Shown one piece after another: positions 39,670 to 47,344 of a stretch of DNA of 64,000 bases. Where the stretch lies: NCBI GenBank assembly GCA_003241785.1, contig QFPW01000001.1, positions 550,339 to 614,338 of the forward strand, read 5' to 3'. This DNA comes from Rhodovulum sulfidophilum. Its GTDB lineage: Bacteria > Pseudomonadota > Alphaproteobacteria > Rhodobacterales > Rhodobacteraceae. Position numbers and translations under genes: made by a program. A model generated the notes under the pieces. It was not told the origin of the DNA. It ran no database searches and saw only the letters and a program-made list of their open reading frames with translations. The first letter of the stretch is position 1. Each line of letters starts with the position of its first letter.

Positions 39670-40359
39670 ATGATCGCGTTTTCGCGTCCCGGCGCCCTCG
39701 CGGCGCTTCTTTCGATCCTGACCGGCCTGGCGCTCGCGGCCTGCGCGCCGCTGCCGGAGACGGCGGCGGTGGTGCCCGCCGACGGGGCCGCGCCGGCTTC
39801 GGCCCGACCGGGGGAGGAGCCGGTCGATCCGGCGCTCTACGCCAGCCGGTCGGATGGGACCTGGACGCTGCCCGCGATCGACGTCGCCGCCTTCCCGCCC
39901 GGGCTCCTGCGCCACAGCGTGCCCTACGCGGGCGACGAGGCGCCGGGCTCGATCGTGATCGATACCAAGGGTCCCTTCCTTTATTTCATCGAGCCGGAGG
40001 GCCGGGCGATCCGCTACGGCATCGCCATCGGCCGCGAGGGCTTCGGCTGGACCGGCGAGGGCGTGATCGCGCGGACGGCGCACTGGCCGCGCTGGACGCC
40101 GCCGCCCGAGATGATCGAACGCGACCCCTCGCTCGGACGATGGGCGGGCGGCATGCCGGGCGGACCGCGCAACCCGCTCGGCGCCCGGGCGCTCTACATC
40201 TATTTCGACGGCGTCGATTCCGGCTTCCGCGTCCATGGCACCAACGAGCCGAAGAGCATCGGCTGGGCCGCCTCCTCGGGCTGCTTCCGGATGCTGAACC
40301 AGGACGTGATCGACCTCTACCAGCGCGTCGCCATCGGCGCGCCGGTCAAGGTGATCTGA
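39670..40359 (+). CDS. L,D-transpeptidase (YkuD domain) lipoprotein
   Basis: 229 residues. The signal peptide ends in a lipobox (LALAAC), predicting lipidation at about Cys25. A Pro/Ala-rich linker precedes the YkuD domain (about 95-229), whose catalytic signature is HGTNEPKSIGWAASSGCFRM with the nucleophile Cys and upstream His. Such enzymes form 3-3 crosslinks in peptidoglycan or attach proteins to it, in the periplasm. The domain contains the usual IVIDTKGPFLYFIEPEG opening. It stands alone; the 478-base gap after it contains repeat copy 3. Confidence 0.92.
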   Translation: MIAFSRPGALAALLSILTGLALAACAPLPETAAVVPADGAAPASARPGEEPVDPALYASRSDGTWTLPAIDVAAFPPGLLRHSVPYAGDEAPGSIVIDTKGPFLYFIEPEGRAIRYGIAIGREGFGWTGEGVIARTAHWPRWTPPPEMIERDPSLGRWAGGMPGGPRNPLGARALYIYFDGVDSGFRVHGTNEPKSIGWAASSGCFRMLNQDVIDLYQRVAIGAPVKVI

Positions 40360-40475
40360 GCGGGAAGGGGGCCACCCGCCGGCGGTGGCGCCGCGCCGGG
40401 CGCCCCGCGCGCGGCGGCGGAGCACCCGCGGCGCGCTTCGGGACCTCCGCCGGTGGCGGGCAACCCCGCGCCCGC

Positions 40476-40557
40476 TGCCCCGGACCTGATCCGGGGCCTC
40501 GAGTCCGATGGGCGACCGCGGGGAAATGGGGTCGAGGCCCCGGGTCAGGCCCGGGGC
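40476..40557. repeat. Intergenic palindromic repeat, copy 3
   Basis: Left half CCCCGGACCTGATCCGGGG, right half CCCCGGGTCAGGCCCGGGG. The left half has G-to-A and C-to-T changes at paired positions, keeping its hairpin. The core reads GGGGAAATGGGG, the complement of the CCCCATTTCC core in copy 5, so this copy is inverted. It lies between the L,D-transpeptidase gene and idi. Confidence 0.82.
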
Positions 40558-40838
40558 GGCGGAGTTCCGGGACCCGGCGAGGCACCCCGAGCCCCTGTGA
40601 CGGGTTCCGGGTGCTCCGCCGGCGGCTCGCTTCTCCCCCGGTTCATACGGCCTGGAAATCTATCGGGCAGACCGCGCAGGGATCGCAGATCCCGGCGCGA
40701 GGGGCCCCGCCAACAGGCGGGGAGAAACCTTCCCGCGCGGCTAAGGGCCGCTCCGCCGGATGCGGGCCCCGGCCCGGATCCTTCCGCCGCCCCCCGCGCG
40801 CGGTTGACCCGGCGGCGCGGCCGTCCGAAAAGGCGGCC
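40558..40838. other. Non-coding region 5' of idi
   Basis: About 280 bases of GC-rich sequence with no convincing ORF. One hairpin stands out, CCCCGCC (40705-40711) with a facing GGCGGGG across a 4-base loop, about 120 bases before idi. It lacks a T-tract. No promoter could be called. Confidence 0.4.
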
Positions 40839-41363
40839 ATGACACAGGAGATTCCCGCCTGGGTGGGCGACAGGCTCGTCCCGCTCGACAAGCTCGAGGT
40901 GCACCGCCGCGGGCTGCGCCATCCGGCGGTCTCGGTCTTCCTGCTCGATGGGGCGCGGCTCCTGATCCAGCGCCGGGCGCTCGGCAAGTACCACACGCCC
41001 GGCCTCTGGGCGAATACCTGCTGCACGCATCCGGGCTGGGGCGAGGCGCCGGCGGACTGCGCGGCGCGCCGACTCGGCGAGGAGCTGGGGCTCGCGGGCG
41101 TCGCGCTCGCGCCGCGCGGCGAGGTCGAGTACCGCGCCGAGGTCGGCCCGGGCATGATCGAGCACGAGCATGTCCATCTCTTCGCCGGGCGCTGGGCGCC
41201 CGGCCTCGCGGTCCGGCCGGACCCGGCCGAGGTGATGGACTGGCGCTGGATCACCCTCGACGCGCTCGGCGCCGAGATCGCGGCCGCGCCGGAGCGGTTC
41301 ACCCCCTGGCTCCGGATCTATCTCGCGCGGCATTCGGCGGCGATCTTCGGCGCCGCCGCCTGA
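40839..41363 (+). CDS. idi: Isopentenyl-diphosphate delta-isomerase, type 1
   Basis: 174 residues. A Nudix-fold isomerase interconverting isopentenyl and dimethylallyl diphosphate. The active-site cysteine is in NTCCTHPGWGE and the metal-binding region is EHEHVHLF, with AARRLGEELG corresponding to the Nudix box. In bacteria with the deoxyxylulose pathway this enzyme is accessory, balancing isoprenoid precursors for carotenoids, quinones and similar. The ATG at 40839 follows AAAAGGCGG. It converges on hemC with only four bases between the two stops. Confidence 0.93.
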   Translation: MTQEIPAWVGDRLVPLDKLEVHRRGLRHPAVSVFLLDGARLLIQRRALGKYHTPGLWANTCCTHPGWGEAPADCAARRLGEELGLAGVALAPRGEVEYRAEVGPGMIEHEHVHLFAGRWAPGLAVRPDPAEVMDWRWITLDALGAEIAAAPERFTPWLRIYLARHSAAIFGAAA

Positions 41364-41367
41364 GCCC

Positions 41368-42306
41368 TCACGCCTCGAAGAAATCCGGACCCGCGCGCCC
41401 GCGCAGCTCCGCGGCGAGCGCGGCGCCGAGCGCCTCGGCGTCGGCGGCGGGCCCGCTCACCTCGCCCGTCAGGCATTCCGACCCGTCGGGGCGCAGGATC
41501 TCGCCCCGGAGCCGGATCCGCCCCGCCGAGAACTCGGCGAGGCCGGCGATCGGCGTCTGGCAGGAGCCGTCGAGCCCGGCGAGCAGCGCGCGCTCGGCGC
41601 GCAGCCGGTCGGCGGTCGCGGCGTCGTTCACGCGCGCGAGCAGCGCCGCCACGCCGTCATCGCCCAGCCGCTGCTCGATCCCGATCGCGCCCTGGGCGAT
41701 CGCCGGCAGCATCTCGTCGGTGGCGATCGGCGCCCTGGCGACGTCGGAGAGGCCGAGCCGCCGCAGCCCGGCCATCGCGAGGAAGGTCGCCTCGGCCACC
41801 CCCTCGCGCAGCTTGCGCAGCCGGGTCTGCACATTGCCGCGGAACTCGACCACGGTGAGATCCGGGCGGCGGTGCATGAGCTGCGCCCGGCGGCGGAGCG
41901 AGGAGGTGCCGATGACCGCGCCGGGGCCGAGATCGGAGAACCGCGCCTCGCCGAGGCTCACGAAGGCGTCGCGCACGTCCTCGCGCGGCAGATAGCAGGT
42001 GAGGCCGAGCCCCGCGGGCTGGACCGTCGGCATGTCCTTCATCGAATGCACCGCGACGTCGATCGCGCCGGCAAGCAGCGCCTCCTCGATCTCGCGGGTG
42101 AAGAGCCCCTTGCCGCCGAGCTCCGACAGCGGGCGGTCCTGCACCCGGTCGCCGGTGGTGGTGATCGGCACGATGGTGAAACAGGCCTCGCCGAGGCCAT
42201 GGGCGGCCATCAGGCGGATCTTGGTCTCATGCGCCTGGCGCAGCGCCAGCGGGCTGCCGCGGGTGCCGATGCGCAGCGGACGGTCGGGATCGGGAAGGTC
42301 GGTCAT
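41368..42306 (-). CDS. hemC: Porphobilinogen deaminase (hydroxymethylbilane synthase)
   Basis: 312 residues. HemC condenses four porphobilinogens to hydroxymethylbilane. Visible motifs are LRIGTRGSPLALRQAH, the DVAVHSMKDMPT active-site block, IGTSSLRRRAQL, and the cofactor-anchoring cysteine in DGSCQTPIAG. Length is normal. It diverges from hemE over a 114-base region containing a 9-base inverted repeat, giving a shared control region for two consecutive parts of the tetrapyrrole pathway. Confidence 0.97.
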   Translation of the reverse strand: MTDLPDPDRPLRIGTRGSPLALRQAHETKIRLMAAHGLGEACFTIVPITTTGDRVQDRPLSELGGKGLFTREIEEALLAGAIDVAVHSMKDMPTVQPAGLGLTCYLPREDVRDAFVSLGEARFSDLGPGAVIGTSSLRRRAQLMHRRPDLTVVEFRGNVQTRLRKLREGVAEATFLAMAGLRRLGLSDVARAPIATDEMLPAIAQGAIGIEQRLGDDGVAALLARVNDAATADRLRAERALLAGLDGSCQTPIAGLAEFSAGRIRLRGEILRPDGSECLTGEVSGPAADAEALGAALAAELRGRAGPDFFEA

Positions 42307-42337
42307 GGGGGTGGGGGATCGGTCCCTGTCGCGGGGT

Positions 42338-42396
42338 GGGGCGACCCGAGGTCCGCCCCGTCTTTTCTCGGATCGCTTTATCCGCTAGGTCGCCCC
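42338..42396. promoter_or_regulatory. Inverted repeat in the hemC-hemE divergent promoter region
   Basis: GGGGCGACC (42338-42346) and GGTCGCCCC (42388-42396) are perfect 9-base inverse complements separated by 41 bases. They bracket the only AT-richer stretch (TCTTTTCTCGGATCGCTTTA) between the two genes, where promoters would be expected. Possible regulator site pair. Confidence 0.4.
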
Positions 42397-42420
42397 GAGA
42401 CAACCACGCAAGCGGGGGGA

Positions 42421-43455
42421 ATGATGGAGACGCGCGACAAGCGCCTGATGCGCGCGCTCAAGGGCGAGACGCTGGCCACGCCGCCGGTCTGGCTGATGCG
42501 GCAGGCGGGGCGTTATCTCCCCGAATACCGCGCGACGCGGGCGAAGGCGGGCAGCTTCCTCGACCTCTGCTACGATCCCGATCTCGCGACCGAGGTGACG
42601 CTGCAGCCGATCCGCCGCTACGGGTTCGACGCGGCGATCCTCTTCGCCGACATCCTGCTGGTGCCCCAGGCGCTCGGCGCCGAGCTCCGCTTCGTCGAGG
42701 GCGAGGGCCCGCGGCTCTCGACCGTGACCGGGGCGGAGGATTTCGCGCGGCTCGGCCCGGCCGAGGCGGTGCATGGCACGCTCGCGCCGGTCTACGAGAC
42801 GGTGCGGCGCCTGCGGGCGGAACTACCGGCGGAGACCACGCTGATCGGCTTCGCCGGCGCGCCCTGGACGGTCGCGACCTACATGATCGCGGGCCGGGGC
42901 ACGCCCGACCAGGCGCCGGCGCGGCGGCTCATCTACGGCGACCGCGCGACCTTCGACGCGCTGATCGGGCGGATCACCGAGGCGACGATCGCCTATCTGC
43001 TGGCGCAGATCGAAGCCGGGGCCGAGGTGGTGAAGCTCTTCGACAGCTGGGCGGGCGCCCTGCCCGGCGCGGAATTCGACGCCTATTGCCGGCGGCCGAT
43101 CGCGCGGATCGTGGCGGCGCTGAGGGAAGCCGCGCCCGAGGTGCCGGTGATCGGCTTTCCCCGCGGCGCCGGCGGGAATTACCAGGGCTTCGCCGAGGCG
43201 ACCGGGGTCGCGGGTCTCGCGTTCGACACCTCGGTCGATCCGGCCTGGGCGCGGCGGGCGATGCCCGGCGTCTGCCTGCAGGGCAATCTCGACCCGCTGC
43301 TGCTCGTCACGGGCGGCGCGGCGCTCGACGCGGCGACGCGGGCCTGCGTGGAGGGCTTCGCCGGCGGGCCGCATGTCTTCAACCTCGGCCACGGCATCAC
43401 GCCGGACGCCGATCCCGCCAATGTCGAGCGGATGCTGCGGGTGATCCGGGGCTAG
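42421..43455 (+). CDS. hemE: Uroporphyrinogen decarboxylase
   Basis: 344 residues. HemE removes four carboxylates from uroporphyrinogen III to give coproporphyrinogen III. The family signature PPVWLMRQAGRYLPEYR is at about residues 20-37, with the catalytic aspartate region in AAILFADILLVPQALG and GFAGAPWTVATYMI. The end contains HVFNLGHGITPDADPANVERM. The first of two adjacent ATG codons is used; AGCGGGGGGA lies just upstream. It is divergent from hemC. A small palindrome and repeat copy 4 follow it. Confidence 0.97.
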   Translation: MMETRDKRLMRALKGETLATPPVWLMRQAGRYLPEYRATRAKAGSFLDLCYDPDLATEVTLQPIRRYGFDAAILFADILLVPQALGAELRFVEGEGPRLSTVTGAEDFARLGPAEAVHGTLAPVYETVRRLRAELPAETTLIGFAGAPWTVATYMIAGRGTPDQAPARRLIYGDRATFDALIGRITEATIAYLLAQIEAGAEVVKLFDSWAGALPGAEFDAYCRRPIARIVAALREAAPEVPVIGFPRGAGGNYQGFAEATGVAGLAFDTSVDPAWARRAMPGVCLQGNLDPLLLVTGGAALDAATRACVEGFAGGPHVFNLGHGITPDADPANVERMLRVIRG

Positions 43456-43468
43456 AGCGCGCCGCGAC

Positions 43469-43486
43469 GGCGGACCAAGGTCCGCC
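43469..43486. repeat. Perfect 18-base palindrome after hemE
   Basis: GGCGGACCAAGGTCCGCC, followed by CTACG. It resembles a half of the inverted repeat at 23084 (hairpin followed by CCTACGG) and could be a degenerate or partial member of that type, or a terminator stem without T-tract for hemE. Confidence 0.6.
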
Positions 43487-43504
43487 CTACGCTTGGCGCT
43501 CCGC

Positions 43505-43574
43505 TGTCCCGGGCCTGACCCGGGACCTCGAAGCCGATCGCCCGAGGGTCGAGGTCCCGGGTCGAGCCCGGGAC
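43505..43574. repeat. Intergenic palindromic repeat, copy 4 (variant)
   Basis: Left half TGTCCCGGGCCTGACCCGGGA and right half GTCCCGGGTCGAGCCCGGGAC. The outermost stem pair is changed from C-G to T-A in both halves relative to the other copies, so hairpins are kept. The core is shorter (about 25 bases). It lies between the convergent ends of hemE and the Trm112-like gene. Confidence 0.8.
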
Positions 43575-43608
43575 GGCGGTGCACCGATGGTGCCGGAGCG
43601 CCCCGCGC

Positions 43609-43827
43609 TCAATCCTCGAGACGGCGGGCCTCGTCGATCAGCATCACCGGGATGCCGCCGTGGATCGGGAAGGCGAGATGGGCGCCGCGGGAGACGAGCT
43701 CCTGGGCGGCCGCGTCGTAGACGAGCGGGCCGCGCGTCACGGGGCAGACCAGGTATTCGAGCATCCGGGGATCGATCGTGCTCGGCTCGGCCGGCTCGGC
43801 CTCGGGCGGGGTGGTTTCCTCGGTCAT
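43609..43827 (-). CDS. Trm112 family protein
   Basis: 72 residues. A small Trm112/YcaR-like domain beginning at DPRMLEYLVCPVTRGPLVYD and ending AHLAFPIHGGIPVMLIDEARRL, the family's characteristic final block. An acidic, Pro-rich 15-residue leader precedes it. Only one of the usual zinc-binding cysteines is present, common in bacterial members. In eukaryotes and archaea Trm112 activates methyltransferases; the bacterial role is unclear. Its start overlaps the stop of the Lon-domain gene by four bases. Confidence 0.9.
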   Translation of the reverse strand: MTEETTPPEAEPAEPSTIDPRMLEYLVCPVTRGPLVYDAAAQELVSRGAHLAFPIHGGIPVMLIDEARRLED

Positions 43828-44489
43828 TGCACCGCTCCATCGTCGCCGCCGCCGCGCAGGGCGAATTCCATCAGGGTCATCAGCGTCTCGCGCCGGTTCG
43901 AGAGCGTCGGCGCCTCGAGCAGCGCCTGCTTCTCCTCGGGGTCGAACGGGCAGAGGATCGAGAGCGAGTTGATCAGCAGCTCGGGATCCGCCTCCTTCAG
44001 GCTGTCCCAGTCCGAGGAGAGCTGCGCCGCGGCGAAGAAGCGCGCCAGCACGTCGAGGAAGGCCGCGCGGTCGAAGTTCTGGTCCTGCTCGCCGAGGCCG
44101 AGGTCGCGGTCGAAATCGGTCCAGTCGACCTCGGAGCGGAGATAGGGCGCGAAACCCTCGCGCGTCTCGCCGAGCCGGAAGCGGCAGACCCCGGAAAGGG
44201 TGATGAGATAGCGCCCGTCCTCGGTCTCCTGCAGCGCGGTGACCCGGCCGGCGCAGCCGATCTGGTGCAGCCGGACCATCCCCGCGCCGCCCTTGCCCTC
44301 GGGCAGCGGCACGGGCTGCACCATGCCGATCAGCCGGTGCCCGGTCTTCAGCGTGTCGTCGAGCATCGCGAGATAGCGCGGCTCGAAGATGTTGAGCGGC
44401 AGGCGCGCCCTCGGCAGCAGGAGGGCGCCCGGCAGCGGAAAGATCGGCACGGAATCCGGGAGGTCGGCCAGTGTGAAGATCTTCGCCAT
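43824..44489 (-). CDS. Lon N-terminal substrate-binding domain protein
   Basis: 221 residues. A stand-alone LON substrate-binding (LAN) domain: VPIFPLPGALLLPRARLPLNIFEPRYLAML is the typical opening, followed by QIGCAGRVTALQETEDGRYLITLSGVCRFRL. A helical tail follows. It has no ATPase or protease domain, so it may present substrates or act as an adaptor. It is sandwiched between a thioredoxin/TPR gene (19 bases upstream) and the Trm112-like gene (overlapping), a trio conserved in Rhodobacterales. Confidence 0.91.
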   Translation of the reverse strand: MAKIFTLADLPDSVPIFPLPGALLLPRARLPLNIFEPRYLAMLDDTLKTGHRLIGMVQPVPLPEGKGGAGMVRLHQIGCAGRVTALQETEDGRYLITLSGVCRFRLGETREGFAPYLRSEVDWTDFDRDLGLGEQDQNFDRAAFLDVLARFFAAAQLSSDWDSLKEADPELLINSLSILCPFDPEEKQALLEAPTLSNRRETLMTLMEFALRGGGDDGAVQ

Positions 44490-44508
44490 GGCGCGCGCCC
44501 GCCGGGGC

Positions 44509-45411
44509 TCAGGCGAAGATCATCGAGGAGAGGCCGCGCCGCCCCTTCAGCACGGCGGGGTCCTTCGGCCCGAGGCTGTCGAAGAGCGTGAAGAGCCGCG
44601 CCTTCGCGGCGCCGTCGTTCCATTCGCGGTCGCGGCGGAAGAGCTCGAGCAGCTCGGCGATCGCGGCCTCGGCGTCGCCCTTGGCGATCAGCGCGTCGGC
44701 GAGGTCGAAGCGGGCCTGGTGGTCCGACGGATCCTGCTCGACCCGGGCGCTCAGCGCGGCGACCTCGCCCGCGTCCGCGCCGCTGCCGGCCAGTTCGATC
44801 TGCGCGCGCGCGGCGAGGATCGCGGGGTCGTTCGCCTTGTCCTTCGGCGCGAGATCGAGGACCGCGCGCGCCTTTTCGACGTCGCCGAGCGCCAGATAGG
44901 CCCGCGCGAGCCCGCCGAGCGCCGCGACGTTGCCCTCCTCCTCGGCGAGGATCGCCGAGAAGGTCTGGGCGGCGTCCGCCACCGCGCCCTCGGCCAGCAT
45001 CTCCTCGGCCATCGCAATCGCCTCCTCGAGCCCGGCGTTGCCGCCCGAGGCCTCGACCAGACGGTCGACGAAGGCCTTGATCTGCGCGGGCGACTGCGCG
45101 CCCATGAAGCCGTCGACCGGCTGGCCCTTGAAGAAGGCGAAGACCGCCGGGATCGACTGCACCCGCATCTGCGCCGCGATGCGCTGGTTCTGATCGACGT
45201 CGATCTTCACCATCCGGACCTTGCCCTTGGCCGCCTGCACCGCCGCTTCGAGCGCGGGGCCGAGCGTCTTGCAGGGGCCGCACCAGGGCGCCCAGAAGTC
45301 GACGACGACGGGGACCTCCATCGAGGCGTCGATCACGTCGGCCATGAAACTGGCCTCGGTGCCATCCTTGACGAGGGCGTCGGCGGAGGCGGCGGTGGCG
45401 TTGAGTTCCAT
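44509..45411 (-). CDS. Thioredoxin with TPR tail, CnoX/YbbN-like co-chaperone
   Basis: 300 residues. An N-terminal thioredoxin domain with an intact active site DFWAPWCGPCKTL and cis-proline SIPAVFAFF is followed by about 180 residues of TPR-like helices. E. coli CnoX has lost the CXXC motif; here both cysteines remain, as reported for Caulobacter, so reductase and holdase activity are both possible. CnoX hands damaged proteins to GroEL or DnaK in oxidative (bleach) stress. The ATG at 45411 has GGAG eight bases upstream; a second ATG 15 bases earlier is possible. Confidence 0.9.
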   Translation of the reverse strand: MELNATAASADALVKDGTEASFMADVIDASMEVPVVVDFWAPWCGPCKTLGPALEAAVQAAKGKVRMVKIDVDQNQRIAAQMRVQSIPAVFAFFKGQPVDGFMGAQSPAQIKAFVDRLVEASGGNAGLEEAIAMAEEMLAEGAVADAAQTFSAILAEEEGNVAALGGLARAYLALGDVEKARAVLDLAPKDKANDPAILAARAQIELAGSGADAGEVAALSARVEQDPSDHQARFDLADALIAKGDAEAAIAELLELFRRDREWNDGAAKARLFTLFDSLGPKDPAVLKGRRGLSSMIFA

Positions 45412-45530
45412 TCGGGCGATCTCCATGGCGGCGCGGCGGCCGCTTACCGGCGGCGGCCCGCGTGGTTAGGTGGTGTAGCCCGCGGGAGCCGTCAAGCGCA
45501 ATGCGGCCGCCGGCGCCGGCGCGGGGGCGG

Positions 45531-46130
45531 TCACTCCGGCTCGCAGGCGACCATGAGCGCCTCGAACCGGGCGAGGAAGGCCTGCTTGACCTCGGCGGGC
45601 GGGCGCAGCTCCAGCGCCATCCCGTCGAGCCCGGCGGCGCGCGCGTCGCCGAAATAGCGGTCGGCCTCGCTCACGGTGAACCCCGCGAGCCGCACCGCCT
45701 CGATCCAGGCCGAGATCCGGTCGGCGCGCTTGATCTGCGCCTTGACCGAGGCCGGCAGCGCGGCCGGCAGGCCGAAGCGGACCCGCACCGCCTGGGCGAG
45801 CCTGGTGTCGAGCGTGGCGTAGCCCATGCCGATCGCCGCCTTCACCGGCGAGATCATGTCGCCGATGACGTATTCCGGCGCGTCGTGCAGCAGCGCCGCG
45901 AGCCGCCAGCGCGGCAGCGGCCGGGGCGCGGTCTGGCCGTAGATCTGCTCGACGAGCAGCGAATGCTCCGCGACCGAATAGGGAAAGTCGCCCCGGGTCT
46001 GGCCGTTCCAGCGCGCGACGAAGGCGAGGCCATGGGCGATGTCCTCGATCTCGATGTCGAGCGGCGAAGGATCGAGCAGGTCGAGCCTGCGCCCCGACAG
46101 CATCCTTTGCCACGCCCGTTCCTGCGCCAT
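45531..46130 (-). CDS. HD-domain hydrolase (YfbR-like)
   Basis: 199 residues. The HD metal motif is visible as VAEHSLLVEQI followed by LAALLHDAPEYVIGDM and a later aspartate in IKRADRISAW, as in YfbR-type 5'-deoxynucleotidases. It may trim deoxynucleoside monophosphates, but the substrate is inferred. The N terminus (QRMLSGRRLDLLDPSPLDIEIEDIAHGLAFVARWNGQTRG) is typical of the alphaproteobacterial HD family with this architecture. It lies between the glycosyltransferase and thioredoxin genes on the same strand. Confidence 0.88.
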   Translation of the reverse strand: MAQERAWQRMLSGRRLDLLDPSPLDIEIEDIAHGLAFVARWNGQTRGDFPYSVAEHSLLVEQIYGQTAPRPLPRWRLAALLHDAPEYVIGDMISPVKAAIGMGYATLDTRLAQAVRVRFGLPAALPASVKAQIKRADRISAWIEAVRLAGFTVSEADRYFGDARAAGLDGMALELRPPAEVKQAFLARFEALMVACEPE

Positions 46131-46195
46131 GTCTCTCCCCGGTTCCTGATCCGGCCCGTGCTAGCGCGCGCCGGTCCGGCTTGTCGAGCCCGGGC

Positions 46196-47161
46196 TCAGC
46201 CGGGGTCGCGCACGGTGAGGTCGTCGGGGAAGCGCGAGAGATAGCGGACCATCGGCCAGGTGCTGACGAGATGCTTGGCGAGGAGCTTGTAGAGAAAGAC
46301 CGGATCCTCGCGCGGCGACTTGGCCGGGCCGAGCGGCGGCAGCTCGGGGAAATGCGTGGCGAGAAAGCCCGCGTAGGCGCTCCGGAGCCGGGGCGGCAGC
46401 TCGCCCCCCTCGTGGCGCCAGGGCTTCCGGTGCCCGATGAAATGCAGGAGGTTCGCCCCCACCATCGCCTCGAGCAGGCGCGAGGCCCAGGTGTACTGCC
46501 AGTTCCAGGTCGGCGACAGCTCGGCCCAGTCGCCATGGAGCACGGCGTTGATCAGCTCCTGGTCGAGGCCGATCTTCTCCGGCGGATGCTCGGCGCCGAA
46601 GGCGAGGCAGCGGTCGAGCACGCCGCGCGCCTCGAAGGCGGCGGTGTCGAAGAGCAGGAGCCCGCTGTTGAAATAGGGCGCCGCCCCGAGGCCGAGCCGC
46701 TTGAACGACGCCGGCCGCCGGCCCGGGGTGCGCCACTGCGAATTGTCGCGCACGGCGCCGAGCGGATGGCCGAGCAGGTCGACGTCGAGAAGCGCGGAGA
46801 AGCTCCCCGCCTGCGGAAAGACGTCGGCGTCGAGATAGAGGAGCCGCCGGTACTCCCCGGCGAAGGCGCGCGGCAGCGCGTAGCGCAGATAGGCCGCCTC
46901 GGTCCGGCGGGCGTCGCGGCAAAGGTTGGCGAAGATCCCGCCGGTCTCGATCCGGCAGAGCCGGACGCCGAGCCGCTCGAGCCCGGGCACCGGCGCGGGC
47001 GTCTCCATCGCCGCGAGGCAGATGTCGAAGTCGCGCCCGGGCGAGAGCGCGGCGATCCGGTCGGCGGCGAACCAGGCGTAGGGCGCGTAATTGGCGTCGC
47101 AGGCGAAGACGATCGCCTTGTGGTGCCGCGCCGGGGCGTCGGAGAACAGTCGGATCGTCAC
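46196..47161 (-). CDS. Glycosyltransferase family 8 protein
   Basis: 321 residues. The GT-A fold family 8 shows the N-terminal AIVFACDANYAPYAWFAADRI and the metal-binding DXD motif in RLLYLDADVFPQ. The GLDQELINAV block follows, and the C-terminal HFIGHRKPW signature is present. Family members add galactose or glucose to lipopolysaccharide cores or make glycogenin-like chains; the acceptor is unknown. The start is a GTG at 47161; the very long upstream in-frame extension is antisense to ahcY and is not coding. A three-unit tandem repeat lies 72 bases upstream. Confidence 0.9.
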   Translation of the reverse strand: MTIRLFSDAPARHHKAIVFACDANYAPYAWFAADRIAALSPGRDFDICLAAMETPAPVPGLERLGVRLCRIETGGIFANLCRDARRTEAAYLRYALPRAFAGEYRRLLYLDADVFPQAGSFSALLDVDLLGHPLGAVRDNSQWRTPGRRPASFKRLGLGAAPYFNSGLLLFDTAAFEARGVLDRCLAFGAEHPPEKIGLDQELINAVLHGDWAELSPTWNWQYTWASRLLEAMVGANLLHFIGHRKPWRHEGGELPPRLRSAYAGFLATHFPELPPLGPAKSPREDPVFLYKLLAKHLVSTWPMVRYLSRFPDDLTVRDPG

Positions 47162-47232
47162 GCGACGGCCTCCCTCGGGCGGAGCGCCCGGGCGGGCGTC
47201 GGGAAAATGACGCCGGCAGATAAGCGCGCCCG

Positions 47233-47275
47233 CCCGCGGTTGTCGAGCCCGTGCTTGTCGAGCCCGCGGTTGTCG
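47233..47275. repeat. Three-copy 15-base tandem repeat
   Basis: Units CCCGCGGTTGTCGAG, CCCGTGCTTGTCGAG and CCCGCGGTTGTCG. The array sits in the 183-base divergent region between the glycosyltransferase gene and ahcY, 70 bases before the ahcY start. Confidence 0.75.
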
Positions 47276-47344
47276 TGGGGGTGAACGGCTGCTAAACGCG
47301 GGTCTGGTTCGAATTCGGCCGCCGTCGTTCGGAGAGTTTCGCGG

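Noticed and set aside
38592..41363. A 923-codon plus-strand frame apparently fusing sequence to IPP isomerase
   Set aside because: Only the final 174 codons are Idi. The rest is an off-frame reading of the oxidoreductase and transpeptidase genes and repeat copy 3.
47281..47344. Possible SAH riboswitch before ahcY
   Set aside because: The leader is only about 65 bases after the tandem repeat and I could not find the conserved pairing pattern of that riboswitch.
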